DNA of 64,000 nucleotides from JBBRYW01 sp038253945. Its GTDB lineage: Bacteria; Actinomycetota; Thermoleophilia; Gaiellales; Gaiellaceae. Where the stretch lies: assembly GCA_038253945.1 (NCBI GenBank), contig JBBSGR010000003.1, positions 1 to 64,000 of the forward strand, given 5' to 3'. The position numbers and the translations under genes were made by a program. Each line of letters begins with the position of its first letter. Position 1 is the first letter of the stretch. Of the stretch, positions 1-8,622 are shown one piece after another. Under the pieces are notes generated by a model, which saw only the letters and a list, made by a program, of their open reading frames with translations, made no database searches and was not told the DNA's origin.

Positions 1-141
1 CGTGGAAATCCATCTGGCTCAAAAACCACCGACGAAAAAGCCCGCTCCGCCCCTGGGGTTGGGGGGGGGGTCGTGGTTTGCGCGCCCCCTCGCCGCGGGT
101 GGCGGCGCCTACACCCGGGCGGGGGGGGCCCCCCCCCCACG

Positions 142-191
142 TCCGTCTGAACCGACCGGTCGAGCGCACGGGATTGAGGCCCGCGCTCCTA
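142..191. repeat. Dispersed 50-bp repeat, copy A
   Basis: This 50-bp stretch matches 56723-56772 at 44 of 50 positions. The best conserved core is CCGGTCGAGCGCAC. It sits just outside the DUF3467 gene and its edge overlaps that gene's stop codon. A GC-rich hairpin-like stretch with long G and C runs lies immediately upstream, as a cleaner hairpin does in copy B. The rest of positions 1-141 shows only GC-rich, homopolymer-laden sequence with no gene. Confidence 0.7.
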
Positions 192-485
192 CGCGTGCGG
201 GCCCGGTGTCTCCGGCAGGTTCTTGATCCCCTCCTGGGTCTGCCACTTCGACCAGGAGTCCTGCATGGCCCCGAGCAGCTCCTGCATGAAGAGCGTCGAC
301 ATGTTGACGCGGGACACGACGACACCCGGCATGTCGCCCTCCTCGACCTCGTGGTCGATGCGGGCGAACGTGATGGTGAACTCGTAGGGGGAAAAGGTGA
401 TGTTCGCGAAGTTCGCGTAGACGCCGGCCAGGTGGTCCGGGTCCAGGTGGATGTTCAGCTGCCGGCTCTGCGCCTCGTCTTCCAT
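189..485 (-). CDS. DUF3467 family protein
   Basis: A 98-residue soluble protein matching the short DUF3467 family. The order of blocks is typical: an N-terminal stretch leading into YANFANITFSPYEFTITF, a central region with DMPGVVVSRVNMS, and a helical C-terminus. Members are small proteins of unknown function found widely in bacteria; nothing here shows a catalytic site, signal peptide or membrane segment. The ATG at 485 lies 17 bp from the divergently transcribed argS start, so the two may share a promoter region. The stop codon overlaps the edge of a dispersed repeat. Family assignment is firm; the role is unknown. Confidence 0.85.
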   Translation of the reverse strand: MEDEAQSRQLNIHLDPDHLAGVYANFANITFSPYEFTITFARIDHEVEEGDMPGVVVSRVNMSTLFMQELLGAMQDSWSKWQTQEGIKNLPETPGPHA

Positions 486-502
486 GCTCCTACGATATAC
501 GG

Positions 503-2023
503 GTGAGCGAGAACGCGGTTACACGACTTGCCGCCGAGCTCGGCCGCTTCGCGGGCGTGCCGGTCGAGCTCGAGCGGCCGACTGACCCCGCGCACGGGGA
601 CTACGCGACGAACGCCGCGCTTCGTCTGGCGCCGCGCGAGCGCCGGCCGCCGCGGGAGCTCGCGGGCGAGCTGGCCGAAGCCGCCCGAGCCCTTCCGGCG
701 GTGGAGCGGGCCGAGATCGCCGGGCCCGGGTTCGTCAACCTCTGGCTCGGCCCCGCCTGGTACGGCGACGCCCTGGGCGACATCCTCATCGCGGGCGGCC
801 GCTACGGCGGCGGCTCCGCCGAGACCCCGGAACGCATCCTGGTCGAGCTGGTCTCGGCGAACCCGACGGGGCCGATCACAGTGGCATCCGCGCGAAACGG
901 CGCCTTCGGCGACGCGGTCGCGCGCATGCTGGAGTTCGCGGGCCACGACGTCGCACGTGAGTTCTACGTCAACGACATCGGCACTCAGATCGATCGCTTC
1001 AGGGCATCGGTGGACGCTTTGCGGCGAGGCGAGCCGCCGCCCGCCGACGGCTACTCGGGCTCATACATGCAGGAGGTGGCAAAACATCCGGATCCTGTCC
1101 AGTTCCTGCTGGACAGTATCCGCTCGACTCTCGCTCGCTTTCGGATCGAGTTCGACGCATGGGTGAGGCAGTCGTCGCTGGAGGGCGAGCTACAAGCGGC
1201 GATCGAGGCGCTCGAGACCTACGAGCGCGATGGAGCAGTCTGGGTGCGATCCTCGGCCTACGGAGACGAGAAGGATCGCGTGATCGTTCGCTCGGAGGAG
1301 CGCGGCGGCCAGCCGGCCTACGTGGCCTGGGACGCCGCGTACCTGCGCCATAAGCTCGAGCGCGGGTTCGATCGTCTGATTTACGTGTTGGGCGCCGACC
1401 ACCACGGGTACGTCGGACGTTTGAAGGGCCTCGCGGGCGCTCTCGGCTATAACCCCGGGCGCCTCGAGATCCTGCTCTACCAGCTCGTCCAGCTCGTCGA
1501 AGGCGGTCAGGCGCGGAGAATGGCGAAGCGGAGCGGCGACGTCGTCTTCCTCGACGAGTTGATGGACGAGGTCGGAGTCGACGCCGCCCGCTGGTACCTC
1601 GTCGACCGCGGGCCGGACCAGCCGATCGAGATCGACGTCGACCTTGCGGGCGAGCGCACGCGGAAGAACCCCGTCTATTACGTTCAGTACGCGCATGCCC
1701 GGATCGCAGGGGTTCTGCGGAACGCGGCTGGCGCGGAGGTCTCCGCCGATCCGCCCGCTGAGCCGGCCAGGGAGGAGCGCGACCTCGTCAAACGGCTGGC
1801 GGACTTTCCGTCGGTCGTGGCCGAGGCGACCGAGCGGCGAGCGCCGCAGGCGATCCCGACATACGCGATCCGCGTGGCCGACGAGTTCCACCGCTTCTAC
1901 CACGAGCATCGGGTGATCGACAGCGACGCCCAGGCCTTCCGGCTGGCTCTCTGCCGCGCGACGCAGGTCGTCCTCGCCCGCTGCCTCGACCTCGTGGGGG
2001 TGGAGGCGCCCGAGCGTATGTGA
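503..2023 (+). CDS. argS: Arginyl-tRNA synthetase
   Basis: Class I aminoacyl-tRNA synthetase that charges tRNA-Arg in the cytoplasm. At 506 residues it is shorter than the usual 550-580. A short N-terminal additional domain (about 1-85) is followed by the Rossmann catalytic core and a C-terminal DALR-type helical domain. The KMSKS loop reads MAKRSG near residue 340. The HIGH signature is unusual: after SANPTGP the expected HVGH is replaced by TVAS (residues 126-129). The GTG start at 503 puts the N-terminal domain at its normal beginning. A tRNA-Arg(CCG) gene lies at 35.2 kb, probably one of its substrates. Identity is firm despite the altered signature. Confidence 0.95.
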   Translation: MSENAVTRLAAELGRFAGVPVELERPTDPAHGDYATNAALRLAPRERRPPRELAGELAEAARALPAVERAEIAGPGFVNLWLGPAWYGDALGDILIAGGRYGGGSAETPERILVELVSANPTGPITVASARNGAFGDAVARMLEFAGHDVAREFYVNDIGTQIDRFRASVDALRRGEPPPADGYSGSYMQEVAKHPDPVQFLLDSIRSTLARFRIEFDAWVRQSSLEGELQAAIEALETYERDGAVWVRSSAYGDEKDRVIVRSEERGGQPAYVAWDAAYLRHKLERGFDRLIYVLGADHHGYVGRLKGLAGALGYNPGRLEILLYQLVQLVEGGQARRMAKRSGDVVFLDELMDEVGVDAARWYLVDRGPDQPIEIDVDLAGERTRKNPVYYVQYAHARIAGVLRNAAGAEVSADPPAEPAREERDLVKRLADFPSVVAEATERRAPQAIPTYAIRVADEFHRFYHEHRVIDSDAQAFRLALCRATQVVLARCLDLVGVEAPERM

Positions 2024-2078
2024 GCTCACGCTTGCGCGCTGGGTAGAAAGCGTGGCCGAAGCGCGTTAAGATCCGCGC

Positions 2079-3071
2079 GTGAGCGAGGCGACGCCGCTGA
2101 TTCCAGACCGGAACCTCGCGCTCGATCTTGTTCGAGTCACCGAGGCGGCCGCGATCGCAGCCGCCCGGTGGGTTGGGCGCGGCGAGAAGGAGAGCGCCGA
2201 TCAGGCGGCCGTGGACGCGATGCGGGTGATGCTCGACACAGTCATGATGGCCGGGGTCGTCGTCATCGGCGAGGGTGAGAAGGACAAGGCTCCGATGCTC
2301 TACAACGGCGAGGAGATCGGCAGCGGGCAGGGGCCGGAGGTCGATGTCGCGGTCGATCCACTCGAGGGAACGAACCTGACTGCGATGGGGCGCCCGAACG
2401 CGATTGCCGTCATCGCCGTCGCCGAGCGGGGCACGATGTTCTTTCCGGGCGCCGCCTTCTACATGAACAAGATCGCGTGCGGGCCCGAGGCCGCGGACGT
2501 GATCGACATCGAGGCGCCGCCCGGCGAGAACGTCCGGCGGGTCGCGCGTGCAAAGGGCGTGGAGCCAACTGACATCACCGTGGTCGTCCTCGACCGCGAC
2601 CGCCACCTCGAGCTGATCCGGAGCATCCGCGCGGTGGGCGCGAGGGTGAGTCTGATCACCGACGGCGATGTCGCTCCGTCGATGGCGGCGGCGCGCGGCG
2701 AGAGCGGCGTCGATCTGCTGATGGGCATCGGCGGAACGCCCGAGGGTGTCATCTCCGCCGCCGCGCTCAAGTGCCTTGGCGGCGGCCTCCAGGGAAAGCT
2801 CTGGCCGCGTGACGACGCCGAGCGGAGACAGCTCGTCGATGCCGGAATCGAGGCCGACCGGGTGCTCACCGCGGACGACCTCGTCTCGGGGCAAGACGTG
2901 CTCGTAGCCGCTTCGGGCGTGACGACCGGGGCGCTCCTGAGCGGAGTCCGGCGAACGCCCGACGGCGCGACTACCGACTCGATCGTGATGCGTTCGCGCT
3001 CGGGCACAGTACGCCGTGTCGCGGCGCAGCACCGGCTCCAGAAGCTGGAGCAGTTCTCGGGCGCGACCTAG
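2079..3071 (+). CDS. glpX: Class II fructose-1,6-bisphosphatase
   Basis: GlpX-type phosphatase that hydrolyses fructose 1,6-bisphosphate to fructose 6-phosphate in gluconeogenesis. The 330-residue length is normal. Recognisable motifs are GEGEKDKAPML near residue 66, VDPLEGTNLTA near 92 (metal and phosphate site), and GIGGTPEGVISAAALKCLGG near 215. The GTG at 2079 lies only 6 nt after a TAAGAT -10-like hexamer at 2067-2072, which could make the message leaderless, though no clear -35 is seen. It converges with a class I aldolase gene, so two consecutive gluconeogenic steps are encoded tail to tail with only 14 bp between them. Confidence 0.95.
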   Translation: MSEATPLIPDRNLALDLVRVTEAAAIAAARWVGRGEKESADQAAVDAMRVMLDTVMMAGVVVIGEGEKDKAPMLYNGEEIGSGQGPEVDVAVDPLEGTNLTAMGRPNAIAVIAVAERGTMFFPGAAFYMNKIACGPEAADVIDIEAPPGENVRRVARAKGVEPTDITVVVLDRDRHLELIRSIRAVGARVSLITDGDVAPSMAAARGESGVDLLMGIGGTPEGVISAAALKCLGGGLQGKLWPRDDAERRQLVDAGIEADRVLTADDLVSGQDVLVAASGVTTGALLSGVRRTPDGATTDSIVMRSRSGTVRRVAAQHRLQKLEQFSGAT

Positions 3072-3085
3072 CTCTCTCTGGCGCT

Positions 3086-4108
3086 CTACGTCGCCGCGGC
3101 TGTCTCCATCTCCGGCGCATAGGCTCCCGATCGCGCCGCTCCGTTGAACGTCGCCCGCCTGAGGAACGCCTTCTGCGCCGCGTCGACGTTCCCCGGGTTC
3201 CCCGCCCAGGTCTTCAGCGCGGGCGCCTGCAAGGCTCGGCCGTATGAGAACGAGAGCTCCCAGGGCTGCGGGCCGCGCTCGTTGATCGCGTTCAGATTCT
3301 CCGTCGCGTCCTCGTCACTCTGCCCGCCGGAAAGGAAGACGATGCCTGGAACCGCGGCCGGAACGTGCCGCCGGAAGCAGCGGAGCGTCATCTCGGCGAC
3401 CTCGTCGCGATCAGCCTGCGCGTCGGCCTCGTAGCCGGAGAGCACCATGTTCGGCTTCAGCAGCATTCCCTCTAGCTGAACTCGCTGGTCGCGGAGCTCC
3501 GTGAAGACGGCATGCAGGGTGCGCGAAGTCACGTCGAAGCTCTGCTCGATCGTGTGGTCGCCGTCCATCAGAACCTCGGGCTCGACGATCGGAACGACGC
3601 CGGCCTCCTGGCTCAGTGCCGCGTACCGCGCGAGCGCGTGGGCGTTTGTCCAGATGCAGTACTCGCTCGGGATGCCACTGCCGATCGAGATCACAGCGCG
3701 CCACTTCGCGAACCGGGCGCCCAGGTCGCGGTACTCGGCGAAGCGCTCGCGCAGGCCGTCAAGCCCTTCCGTGACCGTCTCGCCCGGCGCCCCCGCGAGC
3801 GGCTTTGCGCCCGTGTCGACCTTGATGCCCGGGATAATGCCATGGGCGTCGAGCAGCTTCGGGAACGGCGTCCCGTCCGACGCCGACTGTCGGATCGTCT
3901 CGTCGTAGAGAATCACGCCGCTGATGTGCTCCTCGGCGCCGGGCGCGGTCAGGAGCAGATCGCGGTAGGCGCGTCGGCTCTCCTCGGTCGACTCGACCCC
4001 GATCGAGTCGAAGCGCTTTCCGATCGTGCTGTTGCTCTCGTCGGCGGCGAGGATGCCCTTGCCCTCGGCAACGAGCGCGTGGGCGGTCGCTTCCAGATCT
4101 GGCTGCAT
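3086..4108 (-). CDS. Class I fructose-bisphosphate aldolase
   Basis: Schiff-base (metal-independent) aldolase of the animal/plant-like class I family, 340 residues, interconverting fructose 1,6-bisphosphate with glyceraldehyde 3-phosphate and dihydroxyacetone phosphate. The N-terminus has GKGILAADESNSTIGKRF (residues about 17-34). The Schiff-base lysine lies in LLKPNMVLSG, and the phosphate-binding FLSGGQSDEDA follows. The ATG at 4108 begins the conserved N-terminal helix. It converges with glpX. The bacterial class I enzyme is less common than the zinc class II form, so this pairing is a useful lineage trait. Confidence 0.95.
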   Translation of the reverse strand: MQPDLEATAHALVAEGKGILAADESNSTIGKRFDSIGVESTEESRRAYRDLLLTAPGAEEHISGVILYDETIRQSASDGTPFPKLLDAHGIIPGIKVDTGAKPLAGAPGETVTEGLDGLRERFAEYRDLGARFAKWRAVISIGSGIPSEYCIWTNAHALARYAALSQEAGVVPIVEPEVLMDGDHTIEQSFDVTSRTLHAVFTELRDQRVQLEGMLLKPNMVLSGYEADAQADRDEVAEMTLRCFRRHVPAAVPGIVFLSGGQSDEDATENLNAINERGPQPWELSFSYGRALQAPALKTWAGNPGNVDAAQKAFLRRATFNGAARSGAYAPEMETAAAT

Positions 4109-4154
4109 ACGTCTTCCTCCATTTGCTAGCGCGCCATCTTTGCGGAATTATCTC

Positions 4155-4627
4155 ATGTCGCGGGCGGTTTCAGTCCTCGTGACGGAAAAGTCGAGGCTGG
4201 TCGGGATCAACCACGTCGCGCTCGAGGTCGGCGACATCGAGGCGGCGCTTGCGTTCTACGGGCGCGTCTTTGCGTTCGAGCTGCGCGGACGCGGGTCCCG
4301 GATGGCGTTCATCGACATGGGAGACCAGTTCATCGCGCTCTCGGCGAGCCGGACCCAATCGCCGGACGGCGCCCGCCACCTCGGCCTCGTCGCCGACGAC
4401 AAGGAGGCGGCCCGGCAGGCCCTTCACGAGGCCGGAGTCGAGGTGTCGCGCGGCCCCGGGCTCGACTTCCTCGATCCATGGGGAAATCACGTGCAGGTCG
4501 TCGAGTATTCGGAGATCCAGTTCACGAAAGCGCCTGACGTGCTCGAGGGCATGGGCCTCGCGAAGCTCGAAAGTCGCCGGAGGCGCTCGAGGAGCTCAGA
4601 CACAAGGGCCTCGCAACCGGCCCATAG
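4155..4627 (+). pseudogene. VOC/glyoxalase-family protein with a 1-nt frameshift near its 3' end
   Basis: A vicinal-oxygen-chelate protein of about 157 residues. From the ATG at 4155 (or GTG at 4179) the frame reads a typical VOC fold: INHVALEVGDIEAALAFY, RHLGLVADD and DPWGNHVQVVEY, with the usual His/Glu metal positions. After GLAKLE the frame becomes basic nonsense and runs through the tRNA-Gly gene to 4775. Restoring one A at 4571-4573 gives KSPEALEELRHKGLATGP and a stop at 4625-4627, 32 bp before the tRNA, which fits the family. So a single base is missing, through mutation or sequencing error. The substrate cannot be told from sequence. It is divergent from the aldolase gene. Confidence 0.8.
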
Positions 4628-4659
4628 CCGCTCCCCTCTACGGTATTCTGAGCGCTCCA

Positions 4660-4732
4660 GCGGACGTAGCTCAGTTGGTAGAGCATCAGCTTCCCAAGCT
4701 GAGGGTCGCCGGTTCGAACCCGGTCGTCCGCT
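4660..4732 (+). tRNA. tRNA-Gly(CCC)
   Basis: A complete cloverleaf of 73 nt without an encoded CCA. Acceptor GCGGACG pairs with CGTCCGC, the D stem is GCTC/GAGC, the anticodon stem is TCAGC/GCTGA around loop TTCCCAA with anticodon CCC at 4693-4695, and the T stem is GCCGG/CCGGT with loop TTCGAAC. It reads GGG glycine codons. A degenerate copy of its 3' half occurs at 8558-8619, which suggests this gene served as an integration site. Confidence 0.97.
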
Positions 4733-4736
4733 TCGG

Positions 4737-4761
4737 GAAAGCCCTGCGCACGTGGGCTTTC
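4737..4761 (+). terminator. Hairpin after tRNA-Gly
   Basis: An 8-bp stem, GAAAGCCC paired with GGGCTTTC around a 9-nt loop, begins 4 nt after the tRNA. It is followed by a T-poor stretch (GTTGTC), so it is terminator-like rather than classical. Only the left arm survives in the partial copy near 8613-8619. Positions 4762-4942 show no convincing gene. Confidence 0.6.
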
Positions 4762-4942
4762 GTTGTCGGTGGTGAAGGCGGGGCTGCTCGCGCTCGCCGG
4801 GAAACCGGGGAGCGGCCGGCACGTTCAGCGCGCGCTCGACCTCTACGAGGCGGGGGGCAAGCATCTTGGCCTCACGAGCCGGGCCCCGCTCGCCGCGCTT
4901 GCTCGACCACCCGGCCGACGAGCCCTTGTCATCGTCGGGTGG

Positions 4943-7900
4943 TTACCCCCGGATGCAGAGCGCCGCGAGGTCGGCGCTCCCGGTCTGAGGCGAGTACACC
5001 TGGCAGCCGACCCGGGCTGAGTAGAAGTCCTGTTGGACGACGCTGCTCAGGCCGACCATGGGCGCCGCGTGCCGGGCGAGGTCGGCGTCGAGCTGCGCGT
5101 AGGCACGGTAGCGCGCTGCGCCCGTCAGCTTCAACGCGGCCTCGAGCCTCCGGTTGTACGCCGGAACGTTGAAGTAGGAGAGGTTGTTGTTGCCCGTCGC
5201 CCGGATCGAGCGTCCGTCGAGCAGCAGGTTGAGATAGTCGGCGGGATCGAAGTAGTCCCAACTCCAGCCGGTGTCCACGATGTCGAACGGCGCGCCTTTC
5301 GTCGAGGCCTGCGCCCCGGCCGTGCCGCGCGGAAATGTCTTGACCTTGACGTCGATCCCGATCGCGCTCAGGTTGTCCTTGATGATCTCGGCGCGATTCT
5401 GAGCGAAGAGGTTGTCGTCTGTGTAGAGAACCGCGGTGCGATGACGGCCGCCCGCGAGCCGTCGCGCCCGCGCGAGGTCCGGGACGAGCGGGTAGATGTG
5501 GACGTCTCTGAACCCGGGCAGGGCGGGCGGGATGTACTGGTCGGTCGGCTCGCCCGAGATCGGGAAGAGCTGCGAGAGCGCTCGGCGATCGATCGCGTAG
5601 TTGACCGCCCGGCGCAGCCTCACCTGGGCAAAGAGCGGCCGGCTCGTATTCAGGTTGAGGTACGACTCAATAGCGACGGCCCCCTCGAAGTACCGCTGCC
5701 GGCCGGCCTTCGCCGCTTTGCTGCCCGGGCCGTAGCGCGCTCGCAGGCGCTTGGCCTGATCGGGCGGCGGACTGCTGAGTGAGTAGTCGGCTCGGCCGGC
5801 CTCGATCTCGGCGACCGCTTGGGCCCTCGGGACGCCGGGCGTGAAGTCGATCTCCTGCAGATGGTGCGGCCGCCCTCCCCTGTAGTTCGGGTTCCGCTTC
5901 AGCACGAGGCCCTGGCCGGGAATGTAGGAGGAGACGTAGTAGGGCCCCGCCGAGGAGATCGACCTCACGCCGCCCGGGTCGATTGGCGTGCCGGACGGAA
6001 CCGCGGCGAAAAACCCCGACGCAATCCAGGCCAGGAAGTCGCCTTTGGCCTCGGTCAGCCGGACCGTGAGCCTGTTACCGCGCACCGTGATCCCGCTGAT
6101 GTGCTGCGCCTTCCCGGCCAGGTAGGCCTTCTCACCGACGATGTAGGTCACGAAGTCGGCTGCGAATGACCGCATCCTCGGGCTCAGCGTGCGCTCGATC
6201 GAGTCCTTGAAGGTCTGCGCCGTGACCGCTGCGTTCGAGGGCGGCGAGAAGCGGAAGCCCTTCCGGATCGTGAAGGTGAAGGTCTTCCCGTCCGCCGAGC
6301 GCCTCGGCAGGGCCGCCGCCACCTCCGGGACGAAGAACTGGCCACCCGCAGGCGGCGTCTTGTCCGGGTAGTTGAGGAGCTTGGCACAGATCGCCTGCTC
6401 AAACGGATAGAAGCTGCCAAAGGCGAGCGCCGGGTCGATGAAGGCGACATCGCCTTGGGTGACGACGCGCAGCGTGCCGCCCTCCTTGACTCGCCAGACC
6501 GCCGCGAGCGGCCGCGCCCTCACCCGAACCCCCGCCGTGAAGGCGATGTCCTGTGGGCTTCCGCCCACGCTGATCGACTCGACGACCGCGTCCGTCGTCC
6601 GCCCAGAGGCCGAGCGCGCGCTGAACGTGCTGCCGCCCGCCTTGAGCGCCTTGCCGGGCGCGAGCGTCTGCTGCACGCTCACCCAGACCCGCCCCGCCGC
6701 GACGACGATGCCCTGTGGGCTTCCGCCCACGCTGAACGTCTTGACGACCGTGTCCGTCGTCGGGTCGATGCGCGAGACGCTGCCGCCGCGGGTGGTAACC
6801 CACACCGCGCCGTCGCCGACGGCGATGCCCCAGGGAGTAGCACCCAGCGGGATCGTCCTGCTGACCGCGTTCGTCGCCGGGTCGATCCGCACGACCGCGT
6901 CGTCGAAGCGGTCGGTGACCCAGACCGCGCCCGCACCGACCGCGATCGCGGTCGGGGCATGACCGACCGTGATCGTCGCTGCCATCAGGTTCGTCGCCGG
7001 GTCGACCCGGACGACCTTGTTCGCGTGGACGTCGGCGACCCAGACGCCGCCCTCGCCGACGGCGATGCTCGTCGGGGCGCTACCGGTCTCGATCGTCCTG
7101 GCCCGGTTCGTGCCCGGATCGATGCGCATCAGCCGCGCGCCCGGCGGTCCAAGCCAGAGGACGCCCTTGCCGACCGCCACGGCAGGAGGGCCTGGGTCTG
7201 CATACGTGTACCCGGTCTGGAGCCTCCTCCGGCTCGTGATCGCGTCGAACCGGGGGTCGATCTTCGTGGCCGTGACCGTGGGCGAGCCATTCAGCGTATG
7301 CGCAGCGGTCATGGTCATCGCCCAGATCGCACCCGGCCCGGCGGCGAGGCCGCCCGAGAGCCGGGCGACCGGGATGGTCCGAGCCACGCTGCTCGTCGCC
7401 GGGTCGATCCGGGAGACCGTCTGGTCGTCGAGGTTCGCGACCCAGACCGAGCCGGAGCCGTAGGCGATCGCGGCCGGCCGCGCTCCGACCGTGACGTCGG
7501 CGCTCACCCTGTTCGTCTTCGAGTTGATGACGGCGACCGAGTTGGGTACGACCCTGACCCCGCTTGAGCCGGAGGACCCCTGTCCGAGCGCGAAGATGGG
7601 GATGGCGACGGCGGCCGCGGCGGCCCCGATCAGGGCGGCGCCGGCGTACAGACGGCGGCGCTTGCGCTTGAGCTCGACGTCAAGTGTCCGAAGCGTCGCG
7701 AACTGGCTCGGCAGGCCCTCGATCACGAGCTGGTAGAGACGCTGGCGCTGGTCGAGGTCCTTGAGGCGGCGCTCGCCCAGGTCGCGAATCGCGACCCCGG
7801 GCGGCAGATCCTCCTCGGCCAGCTCCTTCGTCGTCGAGGAGAGCAGCACCTGGCCGCCGTGGCCGGCAGCGCCGATCCTCGCCGCCCGGTGCACGCCGAT

Positions 7901-8242
7901 GCCGACGTAGCGCTCGCCGCCCAGCTTCGGCTCCCCCGTGTGCAGGCCCATCCGCACCCGCACCTGCGCGCCCTCCGGCCAGGGATGCGCCTCGAGATCG
8001 CGCTGCGCGTCGACCGCGGCCTCGACCGCGTCCTTCGCCGTCCGGAAGGCGACGAAGAACGAGTCGCCCTGCGAGTCCACCTGCCGCCCACCGTGGGCGG
8101 CGAACGCGGCCCGCAGGATCCGCTGCTGCTCGTCCAGCACCTCCGAGTAGCCGCCGCCGAGCGCTTTGAGCAGCCGCGTCGACCCCTCGATGTCCGTGAA
8201 CAGGAAGGTGACAGTGCCGCCGTGAAGCTCAGGCTGGGCCAC
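4943..8242 (-). CDS. Adenylate/guanylate cyclase domain fused to beta-propeller and family 5 solute-binding protein
   Basis: A three-part membrane protein of about 1099 residues. Residues 5-180 are a class III nucleotide cyclase with metal Asp17 in FLFTDIEGST and Asp60 in QGDSFFVAF; the transition-state Asn position is His (GIGVHRAARI, about 118). A single membrane segment follows at about 198-221. Residues about 231-571 hold YVTN-type propeller repeats such as VWVADVHANKVVRVDPATN. From about 587 to the end is an SBP_bac_5 (oligopeptide/nickel-type) domain. The cyclase should be cytoplasmic and the rest extracytoplasmic, suggesting a ligand-sensing cyclase (inference). I chose GTG 8242 because the fold starts just after it; the frame is open to an ATG at 8449. 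No SD is clear. The gene lies inside a tRNA-flanked segment. Confidence 0.85.
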   Translation of the reverse strand: MAQPELHGGTVTFLFTDIEGSTRLLKALGGGYSEVLDEQQRILRAAFAAHGGRQVDSQGDSFFVAFRTAKDAVEAAVDAQRDLEAHPWPEGAQVRVRMGLHTGEPKLGGERYVGIGVHRAARIGAAGHGGQVLLSSTTKELAEEDLPPGVAIRDLGERRLKDLDQRQRLYQLVIEGLPSQFATLRTLDVELKRKRRRLYAGAALIGAAAAAVAIPIFALGQGSSGSSGVRVVPNSVAVINSKTNRVSADVTVGARPAAIAYGSGSVWVANLDDQTVSRIDPATSSVARTIPVARLSGGLAAGPGAIWAMTMTAAHTLNGSPTVTATKIDPRFDAITSRRRLQTGYTYADPGPPAVAVGKGVLWLGPPGARLMRIDPGTNRARTIETGSAPTSIAVGEGGVWVADVHANKVVRVDPATNLMAATITVGHAPTAIAVGAGAVWVTDRFDDAVVRIDPATNAVSRTIPLGATPWGIAVGDGAVWVTTRGGSVSRIDPTTDTVVKTFSVGGSPQGIVVAAGRVWVSVQQTLAPGKALKAGGSTFSARSASGRTTDAVVESISVGGSPQDIAFTAGVRVRARPLAAVWRVKEGGTLRVVTQGDVAFIDPALAFGSFYPFEQAICAKLLNYPDKTPPAGGQFFVPEVAAALPRRSADGKTFTFTIRKGFRFSPPSNAAVTAQTFKDSIERTLSPRMRSFAADFVTYIVGEKAYLAGKAQHISGITVRGNRLTVRLTEAKGDFLAWIASGFFAAVPSGTPIDPGGVRSISSAGPYYVSSYIPGQGLVLKRNPNYRGGRPHHLQEIDFTPGVPRAQAVAEIEAGRADYSLSSPPPDQAKRLRARYGPGSKAAKAGRQRYFEGAVAIESYLNLNTSRPLFAQVRLRRAVNYAIDRRALSQLFPISGEPTDQYIPPALPGFRDVHIYPLVPDLARARRLAGGRHRTAVLYTDDNLFAQNRAEIIKDNLSAIGIDVKVKTFPRGTAGAQASTKGAPFDIVDTGWSWDYFDPADYLNLLLDGRSIRATGNNNLSYFNVPAYNRRLEAALKLTGAARYRAYAQLDADLARHAAPMVGLSSVVQQDFYSARVGCQVYSPQTGSADLAALCIRG

Positions 8243-8557
8243 CTTCCAGTCAAGCTGACAGATCAGGGGAGGAGTGTCAAGCTCGCGAAGGCGGGACGGT
8301 GCCGGTTCCCCTCCACCCAGCCCGTCGGGCGAAGAGAGAAAATGTCCGTTCTCATGCCTGAGCTCGACGCGCCATTGCCCCTTCTGCAGCCTCAGCACCG
8401 CGGCGACGTCCTCGAGGAGCGCGCAGGCATCGACCGGGACCTCGTGCACGCCGTCGCTGTCTCAACCTCGCGGGGTGGCGCGAAAGTTCGGATTCGCGGC
8501 AGGAAACGAAAGCAGACCGAAATGGCCGGCAATGGTCGGGAAGTGCCGGAACATGCG
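8243..8557. other. Gene-poor stretch upstream of the cyclase gene
   Basis: No supported gene. On the minus strand, 8385-8449 reads in frame with the cyclase gene and has GC-biased third positions, as in MHEVPVDACALLEDVAAVL. The bias is then lost between about 8260 and 8380. This looks like a relic coding fragment or an N-terminal extension, and I cannot decide which. Confidence 0.35.
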
Positions 8558-8619
8558 CCCAAGCTGGGGGTCGCCGGTTCGACCCGGTCGTCCGCTTCGG
8601 TCGTCCGCTTCGGGAAAGC
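8558..8619 (+). repeat. Degenerate copy of the tRNA-Gly 3' half (candidate attachment site)
   Basis: This segment repeats 4693-4743 (anticodon through acceptor stem and flank GGGAAAGCC) in direct orientation. Differences are one A-to-G change, one missing A in the T loop (TTCGACCC for TTCGAACCC) and a tandem duplication of the 13-mer TCGTCCGCTTCGG. It lacks the 5' half of the tRNA, so it is not a functional tRNA. Together with the intact tRNA it brackets about 3.8 kb, as attL and attR would. Confidence 0.75.
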
Positions 8620-8622
8620 CTC

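Noticed and set aside
2..506. Overlapping plus-strand frames at the window start
   Set aside because: They cover a repeat, homopolymers and the antisense of the DUF3467 gene; composition is not protein-like.
4763..5020. Short plus-strand ORF between the tRNA and the cyclase gene
   Set aside because: It overlaps the 3' end of the cyclase gene, has no recognisable family and its start lies in the tRNA terminator region.
6455..7567. Long plus-strand ORF antisense to the beta-propeller
   Set aside because: Arg/Asp-rich shadow frame created by the repeated GC-rich codons on the opposite strand.
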